Assembly: GCA_038239005.1 (NCBI GenBank)
Contig: JBBSFE010000004.1
Location: 62,001 to 126,000, forward strand
Direction: 5' to 3'
DNA from: DASXHD01 sp038239005
Lineage (GTDB): Bacteria; Myxococcota_A; Polyangia; Polyangiales; Polyangiaceae
DNA: 64,000 nt
Below the pieces are notes generated by a model. The model ran no database searches and was not told the DNA's origin. It saw only the letters and a program-made list of their open reading frames with translations. How positions within the stretch are numbered: the stretch's first letter is position 1; every line of letters starts with the position of its first letter. The position numbers were made by a program, and so were the translations under genes. This document shows positions 1 to 7,555 of the stretch, one piece after another.

Positions 1-1060
1 CAACCGGGGCGCCGATTTTTTCGGCGGGCCACGAGCGGACGGGCTTTACGCGCTCTTTGAGCATTGCGATGATTTCTTCATCGGAGCGGGGCTCGCCGAG
101 GCGCACGAAGCGCTTCGCGAGAATGTCGTAGCGGCCGAACCACAAGAGGACGGACACGAAGAAGAAGTCGAGGCCTTCGAAGACGAGCGCGCCTTCTTTG
201 GCGTACTTCTCGCGGTTGGCGAGAAAGTCGCCGGGCATCTCCGTCCAGTGGCTGTTCGCGCGGAGGTGATGGCCGACGTGGTAGCCGTCGTTGAAGCAGC
301 GTTTGTTGTACCTGCTGTTGATGCACGAGATGGCGTTCGCGACGCCGTTGTTTTTGCGTTCTACGTTGACGAACGCGTGCTGGCCCCAGTTGCCGACCAT
401 CATCATGAAGCGGCACGTGACCATCGGCAGCAAAAACGCCGACAAGCCCCAACGCCAGTCGATGAACATCGCGCCGATGACCACCGCAATGTGGGCCATC
501 TCGCCGAAGACCGCGTGGCGCGCCATCGCGAAGCGCTTGCGACGCCACAAATAAATCGGCAGCTCGATGATGCTGAAGAAGAAGAAGCGCGAAAAGTAGA
601 CGAGGAAGTTGAGGAAGCTGTCGCGCCGGTAGCGAAGCGTCGACGACAGATCGTTTCGCATGTTGTCTTCGACGTGATGCATCCCGATGTGATGATCGCG
701 ATAGCCCGTGGGCATGCCGAAATAGAACGACATCGCGAGCGGGTGCGCCTTGTCGAGCCACTTGGGGCTCTGGATGAACTTGCGATGCATCGTGCAGTGG
801 AGCATCAAGATGATCGGCGGCGTCACGTAGCCCCACAGCGCGAAGTACGCGGCCATCGGGATGATCGCGGGGATGCGCGTGTAGTGGAGCGTCACGAAGA
901 GGACGGCCATCGCAACGGTTTGGATCGCGACCATGCGCAGCGTGAGGCGCACGAAGACTTCATCGCGCGGCTCGACGAGCGCTTTCTTGCACCAGCGCGA
1001 GATGGGTCCGTCCGGGTAGGTCGGGACCTCCGTCGGATCCGTCAGCGTGAGGGATTCCAC
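1..1060 (-). CDS. Membrane fatty acid desaturase family protein, C-terminus cut by window edge
   Basis: The 353 visible residues match the membrane di-iron fatty acid desaturase/hydroxylase family, which inserts double bonds into acyl chains of membrane lipids. Three histidine clusters are visible: HCTMH at residues 88-92, HHIGMHH at 123-129 and HVGHH at 261-265, the expected ligands for two irons. Hydrophobic spans lie near 42-60, 65-88, 150-172 and 190-222. The start is GTG at 1060, preceded by AGGAAAG; an in-frame TAA sits seven codons upstream and no other start codon follows it, so the start is fairly secure. The reading frame is still open at base 1, so the C-terminus is missing here. 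It is divergent from the toxin-antitoxin pair. The substrate and regiospecificity cannot be read from the sequence. Confidence 0.85.
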   Translation of the reverse strand, partial: MESLTLTDPTEVPTYPDGPISRWCKKALVEPRDEVFVRLTLRMVAIQTVAMAVLFVTLHYTRIPAIIPMAAYFALWGYVTPPIILMLHCTMHRKFIQSPKWLDKAHPLAMSFYFGMPTGYRDHHIGMHHVEDNMRNDLSSTLRYRRDSFLNFLVYFSRFFFFSIIELPIYLWRRKRFAMARHAVFGEMAHIAVVIGAMFIDWRWGLSAFLLPMVTCRFMMMVGNWGQHAFVNVERKNNGVANAISCINSRYNKRCFNDGYHVGHHLRANSHWTEMPGDFLANREKYAKEGALVFEGLDFFFVSVLLWFGRYDILAKRFVRLGEPRSDEEIIAMLKERVKPVRSWPAEKIGAPV

Positions 1061-1232
1061 GGCTGCTTTCCTAACTTAAAGCCCCAAACCCGCCAATGCG
1101 TCGCGCGCTACGCACTCCGAACGCTCGAAAAACCGCGGGAATCGCCATGATTCGCGCGATGAAATCGGACGAGAGGAACCGGACGAGTGGTGACCCACGT
1201 CACATCGCTCGACGACCGAGGCGATGTGCGTC

Positions 1233-1529
1233 ATGATGTCTAACATGGCAAGAACGGCGACCGTGCGCGAAATGCAGCATCACCTTGCGAGCGTGCTGGC
1301 GCGCGTCGAAGGTGGGGAGGAGATCGTCGTCACGCGCCGCGGGAAAGCCATCGCTCGACTCGTTCCGACGGCTGCGCTCGTCAGCGAGTGGCCCGATTTT
1401 GTCGCACGCGCACGCGAGACGTGGGGAACGCGCCAAAGCGACGGCGAAGGGAGCCTCACACTCTCCGCGAGCCTCATCGTCGACCGCGATCGCGGGCCTC
1501 GTCCCTCGCGCTCGAGTCGCGCGCGGTGA
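1233..1529 (+). CDS. Phd/YefM-type antitoxin
   Basis: The short protein carries the Phd/YefM antitoxin signature: an N-terminal TVREMQHHLASVLARVEGG helix region followed by EEIVVTRRGKAIARLVP, the DNA-binding and dimerisation part of this family. In family terms it would neutralise the downstream PIN toxin by direct binding and repress the shared promoter. Four in-frame ATGs (1224, 1233, 1236, 1245) are possible starts; GAGG at 1218-1221 best fits 1233/1236, while family homology only begins after 1245. The C-terminal tail, from about the GSLTLSASL stretch onward, is Arg/Ser-rich, looks unlike a normal toxin-binding tail, and includes a 25-base stretch almost identical to one at 13319-13343. 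The stop overlaps the toxin start (GTGA). Confidence 0.8.
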   Translation: MMSNMARTATVREMQHHLASVLARVEGGEEIVVTRRGKAIARLVPTAALVSEWPDFVARARETWGTRQSDGEGSLTLSASLIVDRDRGPRPSRSSRAR

Positions 1530-1954
1530 TCTACCTCGATACGAGCTGCCTCGTGAAGCTCTACTACCCGCAGGCCGACAGCGCGCGCCTCGCACGCGTC
1601 GTGTTCGGGCTTCCCCTCGCATACACACGATTGCACGAGCTCGAGATCGCGAGCGCGTTGATGCAGAAGGCGTTCGCTCGCTCCGCGACCCCGAAACAAG
1701 TCAGCGCAACTCTCGCCCTCGTCGATGGCGACGCACGTGCCGGCGTTCTCGTGCGCAGCGCGCTCGATTGGGACGCGGTGTTCGCGGACGCAGCGAGCGT
1801 CTCCCGAGCCCACACACGGCGCATAGGGTGTCGGTCGCCCGACGTCCTGCATTGCTGCGCGGCGCGGGCGCTCGCAGCGACGAGCTTCGTCACGAACGAT
1901 CGGCGCCAGGCAGCGCTCGCGTTGCGGCTCGGGCTCCGATTGACTGCGTATTGA
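1526..1954 (+). CDS. vapC: VapC-type PIN-domain toxin
   Basis: This 142-residue PIN-domain protein begins VIYLDTSCLVKLYY, the classic first PIN strand with catalytic Asp5. Further acidic residues expected of the Mg-dependent nuclease are present: Glu38 or Glu40 in HELEIASAL, Asp in RSPDVLHCCAA, and Asp in FVTNDRRQ. Known VapC toxins cleave tRNA or rRNA and stop translation when the antitoxin is degraded. The start is the GTG at 1526, whose last two bases overlap the antitoxin stop (GTGA), so the pair should be translationally coupled. It is intact and of usual length. The RNA target cannot be deduced. It ends 11 bases before the convergent GlcD-like gene. Confidence 0.88.
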   Translation: MIYLDTSCLVKLYYPQADSARLARVVFGLPLAYTRLHELEIASALMQKAFARSATPKQVSATLALVDGDARAGVLVRSALDWDAVFADAASVSRAHTRRIGCRSPDVLHCCAARALAATSFVTNDRRQAALALRLGLRLTAY

Positions 1955-1965
1955 CGAGCGCTTGT

Positions 1966-3405
1966 TCAGCAGCCCGTATGTGACACCGGGAAAATCTTTC
2001 CCGGGTTCAAGAGGCCCTTCGGATCGAACACGCGCTTCAAATCTTTTTGTAGTTGGATGAGCTCCGGGCTTTGCTCCAACGCGAGATACGGGGCCTTCGC
2101 GAGGCCGATGCCGTGCTCGCCGCTGAGCGTGCCGCCGAGCTCCACGGTCGCGCGCATCAGCGCTTCGACGGCGCGAGCGATTGCGGGCTCTTCGTCGGGC
2201 GTGTCCCACAAGAAATTCACGTGGAGGTTTCCGTCGCCGGCGTGGCCGTAGGTGAGGTGGCGGACTTTTTCGCGCGTCGCGATTTCTTCGGCGCGTGAGA
2301 GAAGCGCGCCGATGCGCGACCGCGGGACGACGACGTCCTCCGCGATTTTGTGCGTCGCCATTTTTCGCGTCACGTAGCTGAGAGACTTTCGCGCGGCCCA
2401 AAGGCGTGCGCGTTGGGCTGCGTCTTGGGCGACCACGAGATCGATCGTGCCAGCGGCTTCGCCGATCGCTTCGCCGAGGCGTTCGAGCTGCGCGTCGGCG
2501 TCTTCGCCGTCGACCTCGATGAGGAGCATCGCGCCCGCACGGTCGTCGATGGCGTTGCCTGCGGCGCGGATGGCGCCGAGCGTCAGTGCGTCCATCATCT
2601 CGATGCATCGCGGCATGAGGCCCGCAGCGACGAGCTTCGACACGGCTGCGCCGGCCGCGTGAACATCCGTGTATAATGCAAGTAGCGTGGCGACGCGCGG
2701 CGGCTTCGGCAAGAGGCGCAACGTGATTTCGGTGAAGACGCCGAGCGTGCCTTCGCTGCCAACGAGGAGCGACGTGACATCGTAACCGGTGACGCCCTTC
2801 ACGACGCGCTTGCCGACGCGCATCGTGCGGCCGCCCATGAAGCACGTCTCGAGGCCGAGCACGTGATCGCGCGTCGAGCCGTATTTGAAGGCGCGCGGGC
2901 CGCCTGCGTTCTCGGCGACGTTGCCGCCGATCATGCACATGTCGGCAGAGTTCGGGTCGGGCGCGTAGAAAAGATTTTCTTTTTCGACGAGCTCCTGAAA
3001 CGCGCCAAGCACCACGCCAGGCTGAACGACCGCGATGAGATTCTCGCGATCGACCTCGATGACTTTGGAGAGCGCGTGCGTCGCGAGGACGATGCCGCCC
3101 GCGACCGGAACCGCGCCGCCCGTGCGCCCCGACCCCGCCGCACGCGGCGTTACAGGGATCTCGTGCTCCTCGGCAATGCGCAACACGGACTCGACGTCCG
3201 CGCGCGACTCGGCGATGACCACGACGTCCGGCATGCACGCTTCGGATTGACTGTCGTCCTCGGCGTAAATGCGCCGCGCAGTTTCCTCGAGCACGAGCTT
3301 CGATTCGCCCACCGCCTTGTCGAGCGCGATCAGCGCGCGCTCCACCTTGTCGCGGCTCGGCCTAGGCAGTTTTGGCGCAGCGAAGAGCACGCCTGAACAT
3401 ACCAT
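1966..3405 (-). CDS. glcD: FAD-linked oxidase, glycolate/D-lactate oxidase GlcD-like
   Basis: The 479-residue protein belongs to the VAO/PCMH flavoprotein superfamily and most resembles GlcD and D-lactate dehydrogenases, which oxidise 2-hydroxy acids to 2-oxo acids. The N-terminal FAD-binding domain contains PRAAGSGRTGGAVP, the ADMCMIGGNVAENAGGPRA loop and GSEGTLGVFTEITLRLLP; the C-terminal substrate domain contains HLTYGHAGDGNLHVNF and the SGEHGIGLAK motif, ending in LLNPGKIFP. Length is normal. No GlcE or GlcF subunit is next to it, so it may be a single-subunit D-lactate or 2-hydroxyglutarate type enzyme rather than part of a GlcDEF complex. It is transcribed away from the MoxR gene, with only 18 bases between the two start codons. 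Confidence 0.85.
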   Translation of the reverse strand: MVCSGVLFAAPKLPRPSRDKVERALIALDKAVGESKLVLEETARRIYAEDDSQSEACMPDVVVIAESRADVESVLRIAEEHEIPVTPRAAGSGRTGGAVPVAGGIVLATHALSKVIEVDRENLIAVVQPGVVLGAFQELVEKENLFYAPDPNSADMCMIGGNVAENAGGPRAFKYGSTRDHVLGLETCFMGGRTMRVGKRVVKGVTGYDVTSLLVGSEGTLGVFTEITLRLLPKPPRVATLLALYTDVHAAGAAVSKLVAAGLMPRCIEMMDALTLGAIRAAGNAIDDRAGAMLLIEVDGEDADAQLERLGEAIGEAAGTIDLVVAQDAAQRARLWAARKSLSYVTRKMATHKIAEDVVVPRSRIGALLSRAEEIATREKVRHLTYGHAGDGNLHVNFLWDTPDEEPAIARAVEALMRATVELGGTLSGEHGIGLAKAPYLALEQSPELIQLQKDLKRVFDPKGLLNPGKIFPVSHTGC

Positions 3406-3423
3406 CTGCTACATATTCGACCC

Positions 3424-4263
3424 ATGGCCCAAGAGTTTCGCCGATTCGCGGGGACCCCCACTTACCTCACGAGTGAATCACTCGAGGCTGCCGTCAATTG
3501 CGCGCTTGCGCTCGAGCGGCCGCTGCTCGTCAAAGGCGAGCCTGGCACCGGCAAGACGCTTCTCGCCGAAGCGATTGCGCAAGCGCTCGAGATGCCGCTC
3601 ATTCATTGGCCCGTGAAGTCGACGACGCGCGCGCAAGATGGGCTCTACATCTACGACACCGTGCAACGCTTGTATGATGCACGTTTCGGCGAAGGCAACG
3701 TCAAGGACATCCGCACGTACATCAAGCAAGGGCCGCTCGGCCGCGCGTTCTCGGCCGCGACGCCTCAAGTGCTCCTCATCGACGAGGTCGACAAAGCCGA
3801 TCTCGAGTTTCCGAACGATCTCTTGCACGAGCTCGATCGGATGCGCTTCCAGGTTTTCGAAACCGGCGACGAAGTGATCGCGAAGCAGCGGCCCGTCGTC
3901 ATCATTACATCCAACAACGAGAAGGAGCTCCCCGACGCATTCCTTCGCCGGTGCGTGTTTCACTTCATCGACTTTCCCGATCAGGAGCTCATGAAGCGCA
4001 TCGTGCGCGTGCACCATCCGAAAATCGACGACGAGCTCATCGACCAAGCCGTCGTGAAATTCTACGAGCTCCGCGAAGTGCCACGCCTCCGCAAACGCCC
4101 ATCCACGAGCGAGCTCATCGACTGGATCGCCGTGCTCCAGCGCGCGGGCATCGGCAAAGAACGCTTCGTGCGCGAGCTCCCGTTTCTCGGTGTGCTCCTC
4201 AAGAAGGAGCAGGACGTGGAGCTACTCGCCCAGGCCAAGAAGACTGGCACCTGGCGAAGCTGA
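3424..4263 (+). CDS. MoxR-family AAA+ ATPase
   Basis: This 279-residue AAA+ protein of the MoxR class has Walker A GEPGTGKT at residues 38-45, Walker B LLIDEVD near 117-123, and a sensor-1 segment VVIITSNNEKELPDAFLRRC. The C-terminal lid has the typical ELPFLGVLLKKEQDV region. MoxR ATPases act as chaperones or insertases for metal cofactors and often work with VWA-domain partners. Here no VWA gene follows: the next 186 bases hold a dispersed repeat and then a convergent gene. It is separate in sequence from the longer RavA-like MoxR at 58886-61444. The start ATG at 3424 follows a short AT-richer stretch; no strong ribosome site is visible. Confidence 0.88.
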   Translation: MAQEFRRFAGTPTYLTSESLEAAVNCALALERPLLVKGEPGTGKTLLAEAIAQALEMPLIHWPVKSTTRAQDGLYIYDTVQRLYDARFGEGNVKDIRTYIKQGPLGRAFSAATPQVLLIDEVDKADLEFPNDLLHELDRMRFQVFETGDEVIAKQRPVVIITSNNEKELPDAFLRRCVFHFIDFPDQELMKRIVRVHHPKIDDELIDQAVVKFYELREVPRLRKRPSTSELIDWIAVLQRAGIGKERFVRELPFLGVLLKKEQDVELLAQAKKTGTWRS

Positions 4264-4265
4264 TT

Positions 4266-4430
4266 TTGGGGCCCCTCCCCGCGTGTGCTCGGGCTCGTGC
4301 TCGGCGCGGCTCAGATGAGCGCGCGATCCGCTAGCCGCGCTCTGCGCGCGAGCCCTGCGCGCACGCGCCCTCCCCACGTTCTCGCTCCGCTCGAACGGGG
4401 AGGGGGATTTTGGAGTCAGGATCTCACCGA
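4266..4430 (+). repeat. Dispersed GC-rich intergenic repeat, diverged copy
   Basis: The segment between the MoxR stop and the VOC gene matches the two repeat units at 23173-23348 and 23414-23588. Shared parts are an outer block of the GGCCCCTCCCC...GTGCTCGG type, a central GCGCGCGAGC-rich block, and an inner hairpin with CCTCCCCAC, a loop TTCTCGCTCCGCTCGAAC and GGGGAGGGGGATTTTGGA. The inner part can fold into a stable stem-loop and may act as a terminator for the MoxR gene. Similarity was judged by eye; the outer block is clearly diverged. Confidence 0.6.
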
Positions 4431-4449
4431 AAAACCCACAGCAGGTGGG

Positions 4450-4905
4450 CTACTTCTTCATCGACGCGGCAAACGCTTCGCCCGCGACTTTCATCTCTTC
4501 GGGCGTCATGTCCTTCACGTGGGTCGCGATCGTCCATTTTTGGCCGAACGGATCGGTGACCTGGCCCATGCGATCGCCCCAGAACATGTCCGTCGGAGGC
4601 ATCGAGGCCGTCGCGCCGGCGTCGACTGCGCGTTTGAATTGGGCGTCGCAGTCGGTGACGTAAATCCACGCGCTCGACACGCTCTTCGTGCCGCCCATGT
4701 CGGGGAAGATGTCGTTCACGAAGAGCATCGAGTCGCCGATGCGAAGCGCGGCGTGCCAAACTTTTTTGCCCGACGGATCGGGAGCGCGGTCGATCACTTC
4801 GGCGCCGAAGGCTTTTTGGTAAAACTCGATCGCGGCGGCGGCGTCGTCGACGTAAAGCTGTGACGTGAGCGTGTGGTATCCGGCGGGAATCGGTTTGACG
4901 GCCAT
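4450..4905 (-). CDS. VOC-superfamily protein, PhnB/glyoxalase-like
   Basis: The 151-residue protein is of the vicinal oxygen chelate fold, PhnB/YdcF-independent glyoxalase-like branch: LTSQLYVDDAAAAIEFYQKAFGAEV opens the first beta-alpha-beta-beta-beta unit, and WGDRMGQVTDPFGQKWTIATH closes the second with the family's DPFG turn. A terminal helix MTPEEMKVAGEAFAA is typical of the PhnB subgroup. Enzymatic activity in this subgroup is mostly unknown. An upstream in-frame ATG at 4926 overlaps the mrp stop, but an excellent AAGGAGA at 4911-4917 sits five bases before the ATG at 4905, so the later start is preferred. It is the second gene after mrp on the same strand, 18 bases downstream, and probably co-transcribed. 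Confidence 0.8.
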   Translation of the reverse strand: MAVKPIPAGYHTLTSQLYVDDAAAAIEFYQKAFGAEVIDRAPDPSGKKVWHAALRIGDSMLFVNDIFPDMGGTKSVSSAWIYVTDCDAQFKRAVDAGATASMPPTDMFWGDRMGQVTDPFGQKWTIATHVKDMTPEEMKVAGEAFAASMKK

Positions 4906-4910
4906 GACGT

Positions 4911-4917
4911 TCTCCTT
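4911..4917 (-). promoter_or_regulatory. Ribosome binding site deciding the VOC gene start
   Basis: AAGGAGA on the minus strand lies five bases before the ATG at 4905. It favours that start over the in-frame ATG at 4926, which would place this site inside the coding region. Confidence 0.7.
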
Positions 4918-4922
4918 GGTTT

Positions 4923-5786
4923 TCATTTCGCGATCGGCAGCTTGCGTTTGCCAGTGCCGCCGCTTCGATCAATGACCGGCGCTGCGGCTTCCGGCTCCAT
5001 GCTCGCGATGCGCTCGATGAGCGCTTCGGCGATTTTCTTGAAGCTCTCGGCCGCCGCACTGTCGGGCGCGGCTTGCACGATGGGCGTGCCAGCGTCGCCG
5101 CATTCGCGCACGCGTTGATCGATCGCGACCTGACCGAGGAGCGGCGCCTTCGCGAAATCGGCGATGGCTTGGCCGCCGCCTTTGCCGAAAATTTCGTGGC
5201 GCACGCCGGCCGAGTCGATGAAGTGACTCATGTTCTCGACGACGCCGAGAATCGGAATGTTCACTTTTTCGCACATGCTGACGGACTTGAAGACGTCGTC
5301 GGTGGCGACGGGTTGCGGCGTCGTCACGATGACGGCGCCCGTAGCGCGGATGCGTTGCGAGAGCGTGAGGGCGACGTCGCCCGTGCCGGGAGGGAGATCG
5401 AGCACCAGAAAATCGAGCTCGCCCCAGCTTACGTCGTTCAAGAATTGTTGGAGCGCGCCATGGAGCATCGGGCCGCGCCACACGATCGCTTGCTTCGGAT
5501 CTTCGAGGAGGAATCCGATGCTCATCATCTTCAAACCAAAACGCGTGAGTGGCTCGATGCGTTTTCCGTCGAGCGACACAGGCCGGCCGGTGACGCCGAG
5601 CATCGTCGGGATCGAAGGGCCGTAGATGTCAGCGTCGAGGAGGCCCACGCGATGACCGGCGCGCGAGAGTGCGAGTGCGAGGTTCGTGGCGGTCGTGCTT
5701 TTGCCAACACCGCCCTTGCCGCTCATCACGAGCACCACGTGTTTGATGCCAGGCATGGCTGCGGGCGGCTGCGGGTGACCTTGCAT
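4923..5786 (-). CDS. mrp: Mrp/ApbC-type P-loop ATPase without the CxxC motif
   Basis: The 287-residue protein is a Mrp/NBP35-family (SIMIBI) ATPase, known as a scaffold or carrier for Fe-S clusters. It has the deviant Walker A GKGGVGKST at residues 24-32, the LLDADIYGPSIP switch I segment, the LVLDLPPGTGD switch II segment, and IVTTPQPVATDDV. The usual C-terminal cluster-binding motif, ENMSYFxCPxC in many relatives, is ENMSHFIDSAG here, so the bridging cysteines are absent. There is also no N-terminal MIP18-like domain. It may therefore be an apo-type ATPase with a different role. The VOC gene follows on the same strand; the aldehyde dehydrogenase gene precedes it by 25 bases and could share its transcript. 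Confidence 0.85.
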   Translation of the reverse strand: MQGHPQPPAAMPGIKHVVLVMSGKGGVGKSTTATNLALALSRAGHRVGLLDADIYGPSIPTMLGVTGRPVSLDGKRIEPLTRFGLKMMSIGFLLEDPKQAIVWRGPMLHGALQQFLNDVSWGELDFLVLDLPPGTGDVALTLSQRIRATGAVIVTTPQPVATDDVFKSVSMCEKVNIPILGVVENMSHFIDSAGVRHEIFGKGGGQAIADFAKAPLLGQVAIDQRVRECGDAGTPIVQAAPDSAAAESFKKIAEALIERIASMEPEAAAPVIDRSGGTGKRKLPIAK

Positions 5787-5811
5787 CGGGGTGTGCGGAA
5801 ATAGCCTATTT

Positions 5812-7173
5812 CTAGGCTCGGCGCACGACCATTAGCTTGTGCTCGGTCATCTCTTCGATCGCAAAACGCACGCCTTCACGCCCGAGCCCGGAGTCGCGCG
5901 TGCCGCCGTAGGGCATCGAATCGACGCGGAACGTGGGCACATCGCCGACGATGAGACCGCCCACGTGCAATCGCTCGAATGCGCGTTCGACGCGCGCGCG
6001 CGAATCGGTGAAGAGGCCGGCTTGGAGGCCGTAGCGAGTGTCGTCGGCCATCGCGAGTGCGTCGTCGAAGTCCGAGTAGCGATGCACGGTGAGAACCGGA
6101 CCGAAAATTTCTTCGTCGACGGCGCGGCAGCCGCGACCCGAGCCATCGAACGCGAGCACGGTTGCGCCGAGCTTGTTGCCTTCGCGTTTCGATTCCGCGA
6201 GCGCGATGCCGCCGTGAGCCTTGGCTTCGTCGACCCACGACGCAACACGCATCGCGCTTTTTTCGTCGATGAGGCACGAGAGCACGCCGGGCTCCATCGG
6301 CGCGCGCGGCACGAGGGCGCGTGCGGCGGCGACGATGCGGCCGATGAAATCGTCGGCGATCGATTCGTGAACGTAGAGACGCTGAACTTTGATGCACACC
6401 TGGCCCGCGTAGCCGAACGCGGCCGGGCCGATGCGATCGGCGGCGAATGCGACGTCGGCGTCGGCGTGCACGATTGCGGCTGCGTTTCCGCCGAGCTCGA
6501 GGAGCACGCGCTTCTTTCCGGCGATCGATTTCAAATGCCAGCCGACAGCAGCGCTTCCCGTGAACGAGAGCGTCGCGAATCGGTCATCGCGCACGAGCTT
6601 CTCGGCAACGGCGACGTCGCACGGGAGCACTTGGAGCGAGTGCTCCGGAAAACCGGACTCGCGCACGATCGCATCGAGCTCGAGCGCAACGAGCGGCGTT
6701 TGCGGCGCAGGCTTCAGCACGATGCTCGCGCCACATGCAAGCGCAGGCGCGACCTTGTGGGCGACGAGGTTCAGCGGAAAGTTGAACGGCGCAATGCCCA
6801 ACACCGGCCCACGCGCAACGCGGCGCCATGTTCCCTCGTGTTCGGCATCGAGCGGCATCACGCCGCCTTCGATGCGTGTCGCTTCCTCGGCTGCGAGCTC
6901 GAACGTGGACACGGCGCGCGCCACTTCGCCGCGTGACATCGAGATCGGCTTGCCTGCTTCGAGCGCGAGCTTGCCTGCGAGCTCTTCCGCACGCGTCGCG
7001 ATCGACGAAGCAATCTTCCGAAGCGCGTCGCGCCGCGCGTGGCTCGGCATCGCGCGGACCACTGAAAATGCCTGCTCCGCGCGCATGACGGCACGTTCGG
7101 CTGATGCGTCATCGGCGAGCTCGATCTCACCAAGCGCCGCGCCATCCCACGGAGCGCGAATCACCTGCTGCAT
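5812..7173 (-). CDS. NAD(P)-dependent aldehyde dehydrogenase
   Basis: The 453-residue protein is a full-length aldehyde dehydrogenase. The cofactor-binding region is seen in LGIAPFNFPLNLVAHKVAPAL and SIVLKPAPQTP, the LSFTGSAAVGWHL loop and the catalytic Glu in LLELGGNAAAIV; the nucleophilic Cys lies in GYAGQVCIKVQR; EEIFGPVLTVHRY and the C-terminal YGGTRDSGLGREG are also present. These enzymes oxidise an aldehyde to the acid, or in some branches the acyl-CoA. The pattern is closest to lactaldehyde, glyceraldehyde-3-phosphate (GapN) or succinate-semialdehyde type enzymes, but the substrate is not readable. It is transcribed toward mrp and is divergent from the septknot-like gene, with 46 bases between their start codons. 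Confidence 0.88.
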   Translation of the reverse strand: MQQVIRAPWDGAALGEIELADDASAERAVMRAEQAFSVVRAMPSHARRDALRKIASSIATRAEELAGKLALEAGKPISMSRGEVARAVSTFELAAEEATRIEGGVMPLDAEHEGTWRRVARGPVLGIAPFNFPLNLVAHKVAPALACGASIVLKPAPQTPLVALELDAIVRESGFPEHSLQVLPCDVAVAEKLVRDDRFATLSFTGSAAVGWHLKSIAGKKRVLLELGGNAAAIVHADADVAFAADRIGPAAFGYAGQVCIKVQRLYVHESIADDFIGRIVAAARALVPRAPMEPGVLSCLIDEKSAMRVASWVDEAKAHGGIALAESKREGNKLGATVLAFDGSGRGCRAVDEEIFGPVLTVHRYSDFDDALAMADDTRYGLQAGLFTDSRARVERAFERLHVGGLIVGDVPTFRVDSMPYGGTRDSGLGREGVRFAIEEMTEHKLMVVRRA

Positions 7174-7219
7174 GACGCGGGTCTAGCATGCAGACCGCAT
7201 TCCGTGAGAAATTCACCCC

Positions 7220-7555
7220 ATGCGTAAGCTCATCGGTTTTGCTTCGGTCCTCACGTTCGTCGCCGTCGGCGGATTTTCTCACACCGCGTTCGCAGGCACG
7301 TTCGACAAAGGCTCGTGCTCCTTCAACGGGAAGAAAATCTACGGCAAGATCCAAGAGGTCACCGCGTTCCCCGACGTGAAAGTGCAAGTCGTCACCGCGT
7401 TTCCCGATGTGAAAGTGCAGAAGGTCAGTGCGTTCCCCGACAAGTGCGGCATGTGGCAGATGGTCACCGCTTTTCCGGATACGAAAGTGCAGTTCGATAC
7501 CGCCTTCCCCGATGTGAAGATTGAGTACGTCACGGCGTTCCCTGGCGCGAACTGA
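7220..7555 (+). CDS. Secreted septknot-like repeat protein
   Basis: The 111-residue protein has an N-terminal signal peptide (MRKLIGFASVLTFVAVGGFSHTAFA) and then six near-identical short repeats of about ten residues, with consensus VTAFPDVKVQ. One repeat holds a KCGMWQ insertion. The repeat rhythm, D/G-x-K/W followed by a hydrophobic strand and a short turn, resembles the septknot domain (DUF6150 in Pfam, by memory), in which each repeat forms one strand pair of a small closed fold. The two cysteines, at KGSCSF and DKCGMW, could form a disulphide. The DNA of the first two repeats is also closely similar, suggesting duplication or conversion. The function is unknown. The stop is immediately followed by the GTG of the next gene. 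Confidence 0.7.
   Translation: MRKLIGFASVLTFVAVGGFSHTAFAGTFDKGSCSFNGKKIYGKIQEVTAFPDVKVQVVTAFPDVKVQKVSAFPDKCGMWQMVTAFPDTKVQFDTAFPDVKIEYVTAFPGAN

Noticed and set aside
1280..3238. Long minus-strand open frame of 652 codons
   Set aside because: It lies in another frame of the GlcD gene and through the toxin-antitoxin pair, is Arg-rich as expected for shadow frames in GC-rich DNA, and matches no family.
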